From: Mermis nigrescens
Lineage: Eukaryota; Nematoda; Enoplea; Mermithida; Mermithidae
Assembly (NCBI GenBank): GCA_036768485.1
Contig: JAVLUZ010000547.1
Location: 572,501 to 636,500, forward strand
Length of the DNA: 64,000 bases
Direction of reading: 5' to 3'
Below the pieces are notes generated by a model. It worked only from the letters and a program-made list of their open reading frames with translations. It did not search any database and was not told where the DNA came from. This document shows positions 11,340 to 26,300 of the stretch, piece after piece (positions within the stretch are counted from its first letter, which is position 1; every line of letters starts with the position of its first letter). The position numbers and the translations under genes were made by a program.

Positions 11340-14300
11340 TCTTGTAATTCAAGTAGAGAATCGCCAATAAAGGATGATTCAATGCATTTAATGCCATTTT
11401 AATTAGAGTTACAGTAATAAAACGAATTTCTAGCAATTCAGTTAAATTTGAAGTAAGAAATCGCCAACAAAGGATGATTTAATGCATTTGGTGCTATTTT
11501 AACTAAAGTTACAGCAATTAAACATATTTCGAGCATTTCACTTGAATTTGCAAGTACAGAAGCGCCAATTAAGGATGATTTGATACAATTGGCGCTCTTT
11601 TAACCAAAGCTACAGTAATAAAACGAATTTCAAGCATTTCAGTCAAATTTGAAGAGAAGAATCGCCAATAAAGGATGATCAAATGCATTTGGTGCTATTT
11701 TAACTAAAGTTACAGTGATAAAACGAATTTCAAGCATTTTACTTGAATTGCAAGTAAAGAAGCGCCAATTAAGGATGATTTGATACAATTGTTGCTTTTT
11801 TAACTAAAGTTACAGTAATAAAACGAATTTCAAGCATTTCACTTGAATTGCAAGTAAAGAAGCGCCAATTAAGGATGATTCAATAGAATTGGCTCTATTT
11901 TAACTGAAGTTACAGTAATAAAACGAATTTCAAGCATTTCAGTCAAATTTGAACTGAAGAATCGCCAATAAAGGATGATCAAATGCATTTGGTGCTATTT
12001 TAACTAAAGTTACAGTAATAAAACGAATTTCAAGCATTTCACTTGAATTGCAAGTAAAGAAGCGCCAATTAAGGATGATTCAATACAATTGGCTCTATTT
12101 TAACTGAAGTTACAGTAATAAAACGAATTTCAAGCATTTCAGTCAAATTTGAAGAGAAGAATCGCCAATAAAGGATGATCAAATGCATTTGGTGCTATTT
12201 TAACTAAAGTTACAGTGATAAAACGAATTTCAAGCATTTTACTTGAATTGCAAGTAAAGAAGCGCCAATTAAGGATGATTTGATACAATTGTTGCTTTTT
12301 TAACTAAAGTTACAGTAATAAAACGAATTTCAAGCATTTCACTTGAATTGCAAGTAAAGAAGCGCCAATTAAGGATGATTCAATACAATTGGCTCTATTT
12401 TAACTGAAGTTACAGTAATAAAACGAATTTCAAGCATTTCAGTCAAATTTGAACTGAAGAATCGCCTATAAAGGATGATGAAATGCATTTGGTGCTATTT
12501 TAACTAAAGTTACAGTAATAAAACGAATTTCAAGCATTTTACTTGAATTGCAAGTAAAGAAGCGCCAATTAAGGATGATTTGATACAATTGTTGCTTTTT
12601 TAACTAAAGTTACAGTAATAAAACGAATTTCAAGCATTTCACTTGAATTGCAAGTAAAGAAGCGCCAATTAAGGATGATTCAATACAATTGGCTCTATTT
12701 TAACTGAAGTTACAGTAATAAAACGAATTTCAAGCATTTCAGTCAAATTTGAACTGAAGAATCGCCTATAAAGGATGATCAAATGCATTTGGTGCTATTT
12801 TAACTAAAGTTACAGTAATAAAACGAATTTCAAGCATTTCACTTGAATTGCAAGTAAAGAAGCGCCAATTAAGGATGATTTGATACAATTGTTGCTATTT
12901 TAACTAAAGTTACAGTAATAAAACGAATTTCAAGCATTTCAGTCAAATTTGAAGTGAAGAATCGTCAATAAAGGATGATCAAATGCATTTGGTGCTATTT
13001 TAACTAAAGTTACAGTAATAAAACGAATTTCAAGCATTTCACTTGAATTGCAAGTAAAGAAGCGCCAATTAAGGATGATTTGATACAATTGTTGCTATTT
13101 TAACTAAAGTTACAGTAATAAAACGAATTTCAAGCATTTCACTTGAATTGCAAGTAAAGAAGCGCCAATTAAGGATGATTCAATACAATTGGCTCTATTT
13201 TAACTGAAGTTACAGTAATAAAACGAATTTCAAGCATTTCAGTCAAATTTGAACTGAAGAATCGCCTATAAAGGATGATCAAATGCATTTGGTGCTATTT
13301 TAACTAAAGTTACAGTAATAAAACGAATTTCAAGCATTTCACTTGAATTGCAAGTAAAGAAGCGCCAATTAAGGATGATTTGATACAATTGTTGCTATTT
13401 TAACTAAAGTTACAGTAATAAAACGAATTTCAAGCATTTCACTTGAATTGCAAGTAAAGAAGCGCCAATTAAGGATGATTCAATACAATTGGCTCTATTT
13501 TAACTGAAGTTACAGTAATAAAACGAATTTCAAGCATTTCAGTCAAATTTGAACTGAAGAATCGCCTATAAAGGATGATCAAATGCATTTGGTGCTATTT
13601 TAACTAAAGTTACAGTAATAAAACGAATTTCAAGCATTTCACTTGAATTGCAAGTAAGGAAGCGCCAATTAAGGATGATTCAATACAATTGGCTCTATTT
13701 TAACTGAAGTTACAGTAATAAAACGAATTTCAAGCATTTCAGTCAAATTTGAACTGAAGAATCGCCTATAAAGGATGATCAAATGCATTTGGTGCTATTT
13801 TAACTAAAGTTACAGTAATAAAACGAATTTCAAGCATTTCACTTGAATTGCAAGCAAAGAAGCGCCAATTAAGGATGATTTGATACAATTGTTGCTATTT
13901 TAACTAAAGTTACAGTAATAAAACGAATTTCAAGCATTTCACTTGAATTGCAAGTAAAGAAGCGCCAATTAAGGGTGATTCAATACAATTGGCTCTATTT
14001 TAACTGAAGTTACAGTAATAAAACGAATTTCAAGCATTTCAGTCAAATTTGAACTGAAGAATCGCCTATAAAGGATGATCAAATGCATTTGGTGCTATTT
14101 TAACTAAAGTTACAGTAATAAAACGAATTTCAAGCATTTCACTTGAATTGCAAGTAAAGAAGCGCCAATTAAGGATGATTTGATACAATTGTTGCTATTT
14201 TAACTAAAGTTACAGTAATAAAACGAATTTCAAGCATTTCACTTGAATTGCAAGTAAAGAAGCGCCAATTAAGGATGATTCAATACAATTGGCTCTATTT

Positions 14301-17300
14301 TAACTGAAGTTACAGTAATAAAACGAATTTCAAGCATTTCAGTCAAATTTGAACTGAAGAATCGCCTATAAAGGATGATCAAATGCATTTGGTGCTATTT
14401 TAACTAAAGTTACAGTAATAAAACGAATTTCAAGCATTTCACTTGAATTGCAAGTAAGGAAGCGCCAATTAAGGATGATTCAATACAATTGGCTCTATTT
14501 TAACTGAAGTTACAGTAATAAAACGAATTTCAAGCATTTCAGTCAAATTTGAACTGAAGAATCGCCTATAAAGGATGATCAAATGCATTTGGTGCTATTT
14601 TAACTAAAGTTACAGTAATAAAACGAATTTCAAGCATTTCACTTGAATTGCAAGCAAAGAAGAGCCAATTAAGGATGATTTGATACAATTGTTGCTTTTT
14701 TAATTAAAGTTACAGTAATAAAACGAATTTCAAGCATTTCACTTGAATTGCGAGTAAAGAAGCGCCAATTAAGGATGATTCAATACAATTGGCGCTATTT
14801 TAACCAAAGCTACAGTAATAAAACGAATTTCAAGCATTTCACTTGAATTGCAAGTAAAGAAGCGCCAATTAAGGATGATTTGATACAATTGTTGCTTTTT
14901 TAATTAAAGTTACAGTAATAAAACGAATTTCAAGCATTTCACTTGAATTGCGAGTAAAGAAGCGCCAATTAAGGATGATTCAATACAATTGGCTCTATTT
15001 TAACTGAAGTTACAGTAATAAAACGAATTTCAAGCATTTCAGTCAAATTTGAACTGAAGAATCGCCAATAAAGGATGATCAAATGCATTTGGTGCTATTT
15101 TAACTAAAGTTACAGTAATAAAACGAATTTCAAGCATTTCACTTGAATTGCAAGTAAAGAAGCGCCAATTAAGGATGATTTGATACAATTGTTGCTATTT
15201 TAACTAAAGTTACAGTAAAAAAACGAATTTCAAGCATTTCAGTCAAATTTGAAGTGAAGAATCGTCAATAAAGGATGATCAAATGCATTTGGTGCTATTT
15301 TAACTAAAGTTACAGTAATAAAACGAATTTCAAGCATTTCACTTGAATTGCAAGTAAAGAAGCGCCAATTAAGGATGATTTGATACAATTGTTGCTTTTT
15401 TAATTAAAGTTACAGTAATTAAACAAATTTCGAGCATTTCACTTGAATTGCAAGTAAAGAAACGCTAATTATGGATGATTTAATACAATTGGCGCTATTT
15501 TATCCAAAGCTACAGTAACAAAACGAATTTCAAGCATTTCAGTCGAACTTGAAGCAAAGAATCGCCAATTAAGGATGATCAAATGCATTTGGTGCTATTT
15601 TAACTAAAGTTACAGTAATAAAACGAATTTAAAGCATTTTAGTCAAATTTGATGTGAAGAATCGCCAATTAAGAATGATCAAATGCATTTGGTGCTATTT
15701 TAACTAAAGTTACAGTAATTAAACAAATTTTGAGCATTTAACTTAAATTGCAAGTAAAGAAACGCCAATTATGGATGATTTAATACAATTGACGCTATTT
15801 TTACCAAAGCTACAGTAATAAAACGAATTTCAAGCATTTCAGTCAAATTTGAAGCGAAGAATCGCCAATTAAGGAAGATTTAATACAATAGATTCAATTT
15901 TAACTAAAGTTACAGTAATTAAACAAATTTTGAGCATTTCACTTAAATTGCAAGTAAAGAAACGCCAATTATGGATAATTTGATACAATTGGCGCTATTT
16001 TAACCAAAGCTACAGTAACAAAACGAATTTCAAGCATTTCAGTCGAACTTGACGCAAAGAATCGTCAATTAAGGATGATCAAATGCATTTGGTGCTATTT
16101 TAACCAAATTTACAGTAATAAAACGAATTTAAAGCATTTCAGTCAAATTTGAAGTGAAGAATCGCCAATTAAGAATGATCAAATGCATTTGGTGCTATTT
16201 TAACTAAAGTTACAGTAATTAAACAAATTTTGAGCATTTCACTTAAATTGCAAGTAAAGAAACGCCAATTATGGATGATTTAATACAATTGGCGCTATTT
16301 TAACCAAGGTTACAGTAATAAAACAAATTTTGAGCTTTTCATTTAAATTGCAAGTAAAGAAACGCCAATTAAGGATGAATTAACGCATTTAGTGCTATTT
16401 TAACCAGAGTTACAGTAATTAAACGAATTTCAAGCATTTCAGTCAAATTTGAAGTAAAGAATGGCCAATTAAGGATGACTCAATGCCTTTAATGCTATTT
16501 TAACCAATGTTACAGTAATAAAACGAATTTCTAGCATTTCAGTCAAATTTGAAGTAAAGAATCGCCAATAAAGGATGATCAAATGCATTTGGTGCCATTT
16601 TAACTAAAGTTACAGTAATAAAACGAATTTAAAGCATTTCAGTCAAATTTGAAGTGAAAAATCGCCAATTGAGAATGATCAAATGCATTTGGTGCTATTT
16701 TAACTAAAGTTACAGTAATTAAACAAATTTTGAGCATTTCACTTAAATTGCAAGTATAGAAACGCCAATTAAATATGATTTAATACAATTGGCGCTATTT
16801 TAACCAAAGCTACAGTAATAAAACGAATTTCAAGCATTTCAGTCAAATTTGAAGTGAAGAATCGCCAATTAAGGATGATTCAATACAATAGATTCTATTT
16901 TAACTAAAGTTACAGTAATAAAACAAATTTCAAGCATTTCAGTTGAATTGCAAGTAAAGAATCAACAATTAAGGATGATTTAATACAATAGATTCTTTTT
17001 TAACTGAAGCCACAGCAATAAAACAAATTTCAAGCATTTCACTTAAATTGCAAGTAAAGAAACGCCAATACAGGATGACTCAATGCCTTTAATGCTATTT
17101 TAACCAATGTTACAGTAATTAAACAAATTTCTAGCATTTCAGTCAAACTTGAAGCAAAGAATCGCCAATTAAGGATGATTTAATACAATAGATTCTATTT
17201 TAACTAAAGTTACAGTAATAAAACGAATTTCAAGCATTTCAGTCAAATTTGAAGTGAAGAATCGCCAATAAAGGATGATCAAATGCATTTGGTGCTATTT

Positions 17301-20300
17301 TAACTAAAGTTACAGTAATTAAACAAATTTTGAGCATTTCACTTAAATTGCAAGTAATGAAACGCCAATAAAGGATGATCAAATGCATTTGGCTACTAAT
17401 TTAACTAAAGTTACAGTAATAAAACAAATTTCAAGCATTTCAGTTGAATTGCAAGTAAAGAATCAACAATTAAGGATGATTTAATACAATAGATTCTTTT
17501 TTAACTAAAGCCACAGTAATAAAACAAATTTCAAGCATTTCACTTAAATTGCAAGTAAAGAAACGCCAATACAGGATGACTCAATGCCTTTAATTCTATT
17601 TTAACCAATGTTACAGTAATTAAACAAATTTCTAGCATTTCAGTCAAACTTGAAGCAAAGAATCGCCAATTAAGGATGATTTAATACAAGAGATTCTATT
17701 TTAACTAAAGTTACAGTAATAAAACGAATTTCAAGCATTTCAGTCAAATTTGAAGTGAAGAATCGCCAATAAAGGATGATCAAATGCATTTGGTGCTATT
17801 TTAACTAAAGTTACAGTAATAAAACGAATTTCAAGCATTTCACTTGAATTGCAAGTAAAGAAGCGCCAATTAAGGATGATTTGATACAATTGTTGCTATT
17901 TTAACTAAAGTTACAGTAATAAAACGAATTTCAAGCATTTCAGTCAAATTTGAAGTGAAGAATCGTCAATAAAGGATGATCAAATGCATTTGGTGCTATT
18001 TTAACTAAAGTTACAGTAATAAAACGAATTTCAAGCATTTCACTTGAATTGCAAGTAAAGAAGCGCCAATTAAGGATGATTTGATACAATTGTTGCTTTT
18101 TTAATTAAAGTTACAGTAATAAAACGAATTTCAAGCATTTCACTTGAATTGCGAGTAAAGAAGCGCCAATTAAGGATGATTCAATACAATTGGCTCTATT
18201 TTAACTGAAGTTACAGTAATAAAACGAATTTCAAGCATTTCAGTCAAATTTGAACTGAAGAATCGCCAATAAAGGATGATCAAATGCATTTGGTGCTATT
18301 TTAACTAAAGTTACAGTAATAAAACGAATTTCAAGCATTTCACTTGAATTGCAAGTAAAGAAGCGCCAATTAAGGATGATTTGATACAATTGTTGCTATT
18401 TTAACTAAAGTTACAGTAATAAAACGAATTTCAAGCATTTCAGTCAAATTTGAACTGAAGAATCGCCTATAAAGGATGATCAAATGCATTTGGTGCTATT
18501 TTAACTAAAGTTACAGTGATAAAACGAATTTCAAGCATTTCACTTGAATTGCAAGTAAAGAAGCGCCAATTAAGGGTGATTCAATACAATTGGCTCTATT
18601 TTAACTGAAGTTACAGTAATAAAACGAATTTCAAGCATTTCAGTCAAATTTGAACTGAAGAATCGCCTATAAAGGATGATCAAATGCATTTGGTGCTATT
18701 TTAACTAAAGTTACAGTAATAAAACGAATTTCAAGCATTTCACTTGAATTGCAAGTAAAGAAGCGCCAATTAAGGATGATTTGATACAATTGTTGCTATT
18801 TTAACTAAAGTTACAGTAATAAAACGAATTTCAAGCATTTCACTTGAATTGCAAGTAAAGAAGCGCCAATTAAGGATGATTCAATACAATTGGCTCTATT
18901 TTAACTGAAGTTACAGTAATAAAACGAATTTCAAGCATTTCAGTCAAATTTGAACTGAAGAATCGCCTATAAAGGATGATCAAATGCATTTGGTGCTATT
19001 TTAACTAAAGTTACAGTAATAAAACGAATTTCAAGCATTTCACTTGAATTGCAAGTAAGGAAGCGCCAATTAAGGATGATTCAATACAATTGGCTCTATT
19101 TTAACTGAAGTTACAGTAATAAAACGAATTTCAAGCATTTCAGTCAAATTTGAACTGAAGAATCGCCTATAAAGGATGATCAAATGCATTTGGTGCTATT
19201 TTAACTAAAGTTACAGTAATAAAACGAATTTCAAGCATTTCACTTGAATTGCAAGTAAAGAAGCGCCAATTAAGGATGATTTGATACAATTGTTGCTATT
19301 TTAACTAAAGTTACAGTAATAAAACGAATTTCAAGCATTTCACTTGAATTGCAAGTAAAGAAGCGCCAATTAAGGGTGATTCAATACAATTGGCTCTATT
19401 TTAACTGAAGTTACAGTAATAAAACGAATTTCAAGCATTTCAGTCAAATTTGAACTGAAGAATCGCCTATAAAGGATGATCAAATGCATTTGGTGCTATT
19501 TTAACTAAAGTTACAGTAATAAAACGAATTTCAAGCATTTCACTTGAATTGCAAGCAAAGAAGCGCCAATTAAGGATGATTTGATACAATTGTTGCTATT
19601 TTAACTAAAGTTACAGTAATAAAACGAATTTCAAGCATTTCACTTGAATTGCAAGTAAAGAAGCGCCAATTAAGGGTGATTCAATACAATTGGCTCTATT
19701 TTAACTGAAGTTACAGTAATAAAACGAATTTCAAGCATTTCAGTCAAATTTGAACTGAAGAATCGCCTATAAAGGATGATCAAATGCATTTGGTGCTATT
19801 TTAACTAAAGTTACAGTAATAAAACGAATTTCAAGCATTTCACTTGAATTGCAAGTAAAGAAGCGCCAATTAAGGATGATTTGATACAATTGTTGCTATT
19901 TTAACTAAAGTTACAGTAATAAAACGAATTTCAAGCATTTCACTTGAATTGCAAGTAAAGAAGCGCCAATTAAGGATGATTCAATACAATTGGCTCTATT
20001 TTAACTGAAGTTACAGTAATAAAACGAATTTCAAGCATTTCAGTCAAATTTGAACTGAAGAATCGCCTATAAAGGATGATCAAATGCATTTGGTGCTATT
20101 TTAACTAAAGTTACAGTAATAAAACGAATTTCAAGCATTTCACTTGAATTGCAAGTAAGGAAGCGCCAATTAAGGATGATTCAATACAATTGGCTCTATT
20201 TTAACTGAAGTTACAGTAATAAAACGAATTTCAAGCATTTCAGTCAAATTTGAACTGAAGAATCGCCTATAAAGGATGATCAAATGCATTTGGTGCTATT

Positions 20301-23300
20301 TTAACTAAAGTTACAGTAATAAAACGAATTTCAAGCATTTCACTTGAATTGCAAGTAAAGAAGCGCCAATTAAGGATGATTTGATACAATTGTTGCTATT
20401 TTAACTAAAGTTACAGTAATAAAACGAATTTCAAGCATTTCACTTGAATTGCAAGTAAAGAAGCGCCAATTAAGGGTGATTCAATACAATTGGCTCTATT
20501 TTAACTGAAGTTACAGTAATAAAACGAATTTCAAGCATTTCAGTCAAATTTGAACTGAAGAATCGCCTATAAAGGATGATCAAATGCATTTGGTGCTATT
20601 TTAACTAAAGTTACAGTAATAAAACGAATTTCAAGCATTTCACTTGAATTGCAAGTAAAGAAGCGCCAATTAAGGATGATTTGATACAATTGTTGCTATT
20701 TTAACTAAAGTTACAGTAATAAAACGAATTTCAAGCATTTCACTTGAATTGCAAGTAAAGAAGCGCCAATTAAGGATGATTTGATACAATTGTTGCTATT
20801 TTAACTAAAGTTACAGTAATAAAACGAATTTCAAGCATTTCACTTGAATTGCAAGTAAAGAAGCGCCAATTAAGGGTGATTCAATACAATTGGCTCTATT
20901 TTAACTGAAGTTACAGTAATAAAACGAATTTCAAGCATTTCAGTCAAATTTGAACTGAAGAATCGCCTATAAAGGATGATCAAATGCATTTGGTGCTATT
21001 TTAACTAAAGTTACAGTGATAAAACGAATTTCAAGCATTTCACTTGAATTGCAAGTAAAGAAGCGCCAATTAAGGGTGATTCAATACAATTGGCTCTATT
21101 TTAACTGAAGTTACAGTAATAAAACGAATTTCAAGCATTTCAGTCAAATTTGAACTGAAGAATCGCCTATAAAGGATGATCAAATGCATTTGGTGCTATT
21201 TTAACTAAAGTTACAGTAATAAAACGAATTTCAAGCATTTCACTTGAATTGCAAGTAAAGAAGCGCCAATTAAGGATGATTTGATACAATTGTTGCTATT
21301 TTAACTAAAGTTACAGTAATAAAACGAATTTCAAGCATTTCACTTGAATTGCAAGTAAAGAAGCGCCAATTAAGGATGATTCAATACAATTGGCTCTATT
21401 TTAACTGAAGTTACAGTAATAAAACGAATTTCAAGCATTTCAGTCAAATTTGAACTGAAGAATCGCCTATAAAGGATGATCAAATGCATTTGGTGCTATT
21501 TTAACTAAAGTTACAGTAATAAAACGAATTTCAAGCATTTCACTTGAATTGCAAGTAAGGAAGCGCCAATTAAGGATGATTCAATACAATTGGCTCTATT
21601 TTAACTGAAGTTACAGTAATAAAACGAATTTCAAGCATTTCAGTCAAATTTGAACTGAAGAATCGCCTATAAAGGATGATCAAATGCATTTGGTGCTATT
21701 TTAACTAAAGTTACAGTAATAAAACGAATTTCAAGCATTTCACTTGAATTGCAAGTAAAGAAGCGCCAATTAAGGATGATTTGATACAATTGTTGCTATT
21801 TTAACTAAAGTTACAGTAATAAAACGAATTTCAAGCATTTCACTTGAATTGCAAGTAAAGAAGCGCCAATTAAGGGTGATTCAATACAATTGGCTCTATT
21901 TTAACTGAAGTTACAGTAATAAAACGAATTTCAAGCATTTCAGTCAAATTTGAACTGAAGAATCGCCTATAAAGGATGATCAAATGCATTTGGTGCTATT
22001 TTAACTAAAGTTACAGTAATAAAACGAATTTCAAGCATTTCACTTGAATTGCAAGCAAAGAAGCGCCAATTAAGGATGATTTGATACAATTGTTGCTATT
22101 TTAACTAAAGTTACAGTAATAAAACGAATTTCAAGCATTTCACTTGAATTGCAAGTAAAGAAGCGCCAATTAAGGGTGATTCAATACAATTGGCTCTATT
22201 TTAACTGAAGTTACAGTAATAAAACGAATTTCAAGCATTTCAGTCAAATTTGAACTGAAGAATCGCCTATAAAGGATGATCAAATGCATTTGGTGCTATT
22301 TTAACTAAAGTTACAGTAATAAAACGAATTTCAAGCATTTCACTTGAATTGCAAGTAAAGAAGCGCCAATTAAGGATGATTTGATACAATTGTTGCTATT
22401 TTAACTAAAGTTACAGTAATAAAACGAATTTCAAGCATTTCACTTGAATTGCAAGTAAAGAAGCGCCAATTAAGGATGATTCAATACAATTGGCTCTATT
22501 TTAACTGAAGTTACAGTAATAAAACGAATTTCAAGCATTTCACTTGAATTGCAAGTAAAGAAGCGCCAATTAAGGGTGATTCAATACAATTGGCTCTATT
22601 TTAACTGAAGTTACAGTAATAAAACGAATTTCAAGCATTTCAGTCAAATTTGAACTGAAGAATCGCCTATAAAGGATGATCAAATGCATTTGGTGCTATT
22701 TTAACTAAAGTTACAGTAATAAAACGAATTTCAAGCATTTCACTTGAATTGCAAGTAAAGAAGCGCCAATTAAGGATGATTTGATACAATTGTTGCTATT
22801 TTAACTAAAGTTACAGTAATAAAACGAATTTCAAGCATTTCACTTGAATTGCAAGTAAAGAAGCGCCAATTAAGGATGATTCAATACAATTGGCTCTATT
22901 TTAACTGAAGTTACAGTAATAAAACGAATTTCAAGCATTTCAGTCAAATTTGAACTGAAGAATCGCCTATAAAGGATGATCAAATGCATTTGGTGCTATT
23001 TTAACTAAAGTTACAGTAATAAAACGAATTTCAAGCATTTCACTTGAATTGCAAGTAAGGAAGCGCCAATTAAGGATGATTCAATACAATTGGCTCTATT
23101 TTAACTGAAGTTACAGTAATAAAACGAATTTCAAGCATTTCAGTCAAATTTGAACTGAAGAATCGCCTATAAAGGATGATCAAATGCATTTGGTGCTATT
23201 TTAACTAAAGTTACAGTAATAAAACGAATTTCAAGCATTTCACTTGAATTGCAAGTAAAGAAGCGCCAATTAAGGATGATTTGATACAATTGTTGCTATT

Positions 23301-26300
23301 TTAACTAAAGTTACAGTAATAAAACGAATTTCAAGCATTTCACTTGAATTGCAAGTAAAGAAGCGCCAATTAAGGGTGATTCAATACAATTGGCTCTATT
23401 TTAACTGAAGTTACAGTAATAAAACGAATTTCAAGCATTTCAGTCAAATTTGAACTGAAGAATCGCCTATAAAGGATGATCAAATGCATTTGGTGCTATT
23501 TTAACTAAAGTTACAGTAATAAAACGAATTTCAAGCATTTCACTTGAATTGCAAGTAAAGAAGCGCCAATTAAGGATGATTTGATACAATTGTTGCTATT
23601 TTAACTAAAGTTACAGTAATAAAACGAATTTCAAGCATTTCACTTGAATTGCAAGTAAAGAAGCGCCAATTAAGGATGATTTGATACAATTGTTGCTATT
23701 TTAACTAAAGTTACAGTAATAAAACGAATTTCAAGCATTTCACTTGAATTGCAAGTAAAGAAGCGCCAATTAAGGGTGATTCAATACAATTGGCTCTATT
23801 TTAACTGAAGTTACAGTAATAAAACGAATTTCAAGCATTTCAGTCAAATTTGAACTGAAGAATCGCCTATAAAGGATGATCAAATGCATTTGGTGCTATT
23901 TTAACTAAAGTTACAGTGATAAAACGAATTTCAAGCATTTCACTTGAATTGCAAGTAAAGAAGCGCCAATTAAGGGTGATTCAATACAATTGGCTCTATT
24001 TTAACTGAAGTTACAGTAATAAAACGAATTTCAAGCATTTCAGTCAAATTTGAACTGAAGAATCGCCTATAAAGGATGATCAAATGCATTTGGTGCTATT
24101 TTAACTAAAGTTACAGTAATAAAACGAATTTCAAGCATTTCACTTGAATTGCAAGTAAAGAAGCGCCAATTAAGGATGATTTGATACAATTGTTGCTATT
24201 TTAACTAAAGTTACAGTAATAAAACGAATTTCAAGCATTTCACTTGAATTGCAAGTAAAGAAGCGCCAATTAAGGATGATTCAATACAATTAGCTCTATT
24301 TTAACTGAAGTTACAGTAATAAAACGAATTTCAAGCATTTCAGTCAAATTTGAACTGAAGAATCGCCTATAAAGGATGATCAAATGCATTTGGTGCTATT
24401 TTAACTAAAGTTACAGTAATAAAACGAATTTCAAGCATTTCACTTGAATTGCAAGTAAAGAAGCGCCAATTAAGGATGATTTGATACAATTGTTGCTATT
24501 TTAACTAAAGTTACAGTAATAAAACGAATTTCAAGCATTTCACTTGAATTGCAAGTAAAGAAGCGCCAATTAAGGATGATTCAATACAATTGGCTCTATT
24601 TTAACTAAAGTTACAGTAATAAAACGAATTTCAAGCATTTCACTTGAATTGCAAGTAAAGAAGCGCCAATTAAGGATGATTTGATACAATTGTTGCTATT
24701 TTAACTAAAGTTACAGTAATAAAACGAATTTCAAGCATTTCACTTGAATTGCAAGTAAAGAAGCGCCAATTAAGGATGATTCAATACAATTGGCTCTATT
24801 TTAACTGAAGTTACAGTAATAAAACGAATTTCAAGCATTTCAGTCAAATTTGAACTGAAGAATCGCCTATAAAGGATGATCAAATGCATTTGGTGCTATT
24901 TTAACTAAAGTTACAGTAATAAAACGAATTTCAAGCATTTCACTTGAATTGCAAGTAAAGAAGCGCCAATTAAGGGTGATTCAATACAATTGGCTCTATT
25001 TTAACTGAAGTTACAGTAATAAAACGAATTTCAAGCATTTCAGTCAAATTTGAACTGAAGAATCGCCTATAAAGGATGATCAAATGCATTTGGTGCTATT
25101 TTAACTAAAGTTACAGTAATAAAACGAATTTCAAGCATTTCACTTGAATTGCAAGTAAAGAAGCGCCAATTAAGGGTGATTCAATACAATTGGCTCTATT
25201 TTAACTGAAGTTACAGTAATAAAACGAATTTCAAGCATTTCAGTCAAATTTGAACTGAAGAATCGCCTATAAAGGATGATCAAATGCATTTGGTGCTATT
25301 TTAACTAAAGTTACAGTAATAAAACGAATTTCAAGCATTTCACTTGAATTGCAAGTAAAGAAGCGCCAATTAAGGATGATTTGATACAATTGTTGCTATT
25401 TTAACTAAAGTTACAGTAATAAAACGAATTTCAAGCATTTCACTTGAATTGCAAGTAAAGAAGCGCCAATTAAGGATGATTCAATACAATTGGCTCTATT
25501 TTAACTGAAGTTACAGTAATAAAACGAATTTCAAGCATTTCAGTCAAATTTGAACTGAAGAATCGCCTATAAAGGATGATCAAATGCATTTGGTGCTATT
25601 TTAACTAAAGTTACAGTAATAAAACGAATTTCAAGCATTTCACTTGAATTGCAAGTAAAGAAGCGCCAATTAAGGATGATTTGATACAATTGTTGCTATT
25701 TTAACTAAAGTTACAGTAATAAAACGAATTTCAAGCATTTCACTTGAATTGCAAGTAAAGAAGCGCCAATTAAGGATGATTCAATACAATTGGCTCTATT
25801 TTAACTGAAGTTACAGTAATAAAACGAATTTCAAGCATTTCAGTCAAATTTGAACTGAAGAATCGCCTATAAAGGATGATCAAATGCATTTGGTGCTATT
25901 TTAACTAAAGTTACAGTAATAAAACGAATTTCAAGCATTTCACTTGAATTGCAAGTAAGGAAGCGCCAATTAAGGATGATCCAATACAATTGGCTCTATT
26001 TTAACTGAAGTTACAGTAATAAAACGAATTTCAAGCATTTCAGTCAAATTTGAACTGAAGAATCGCCTATAAAGGATGATCAAATGCATTTGGTGCTATT
26101 TTAACTAAAGTTACAGTAATAAAACGAATTTCAAGCATTTCACTTGAATTGCAAGTAAAGAAGCGCCAATTAAGGATGATTTGATACAATTGTTGCTATT
26201 TTAACTAAAGTTACAGTAATAAAACGAATTTCAAGCATTTCACTTGAATTGCAAGTAAAGAAGCGCCAATTAAGGGTGATTCAATACAATTGGCTCTATT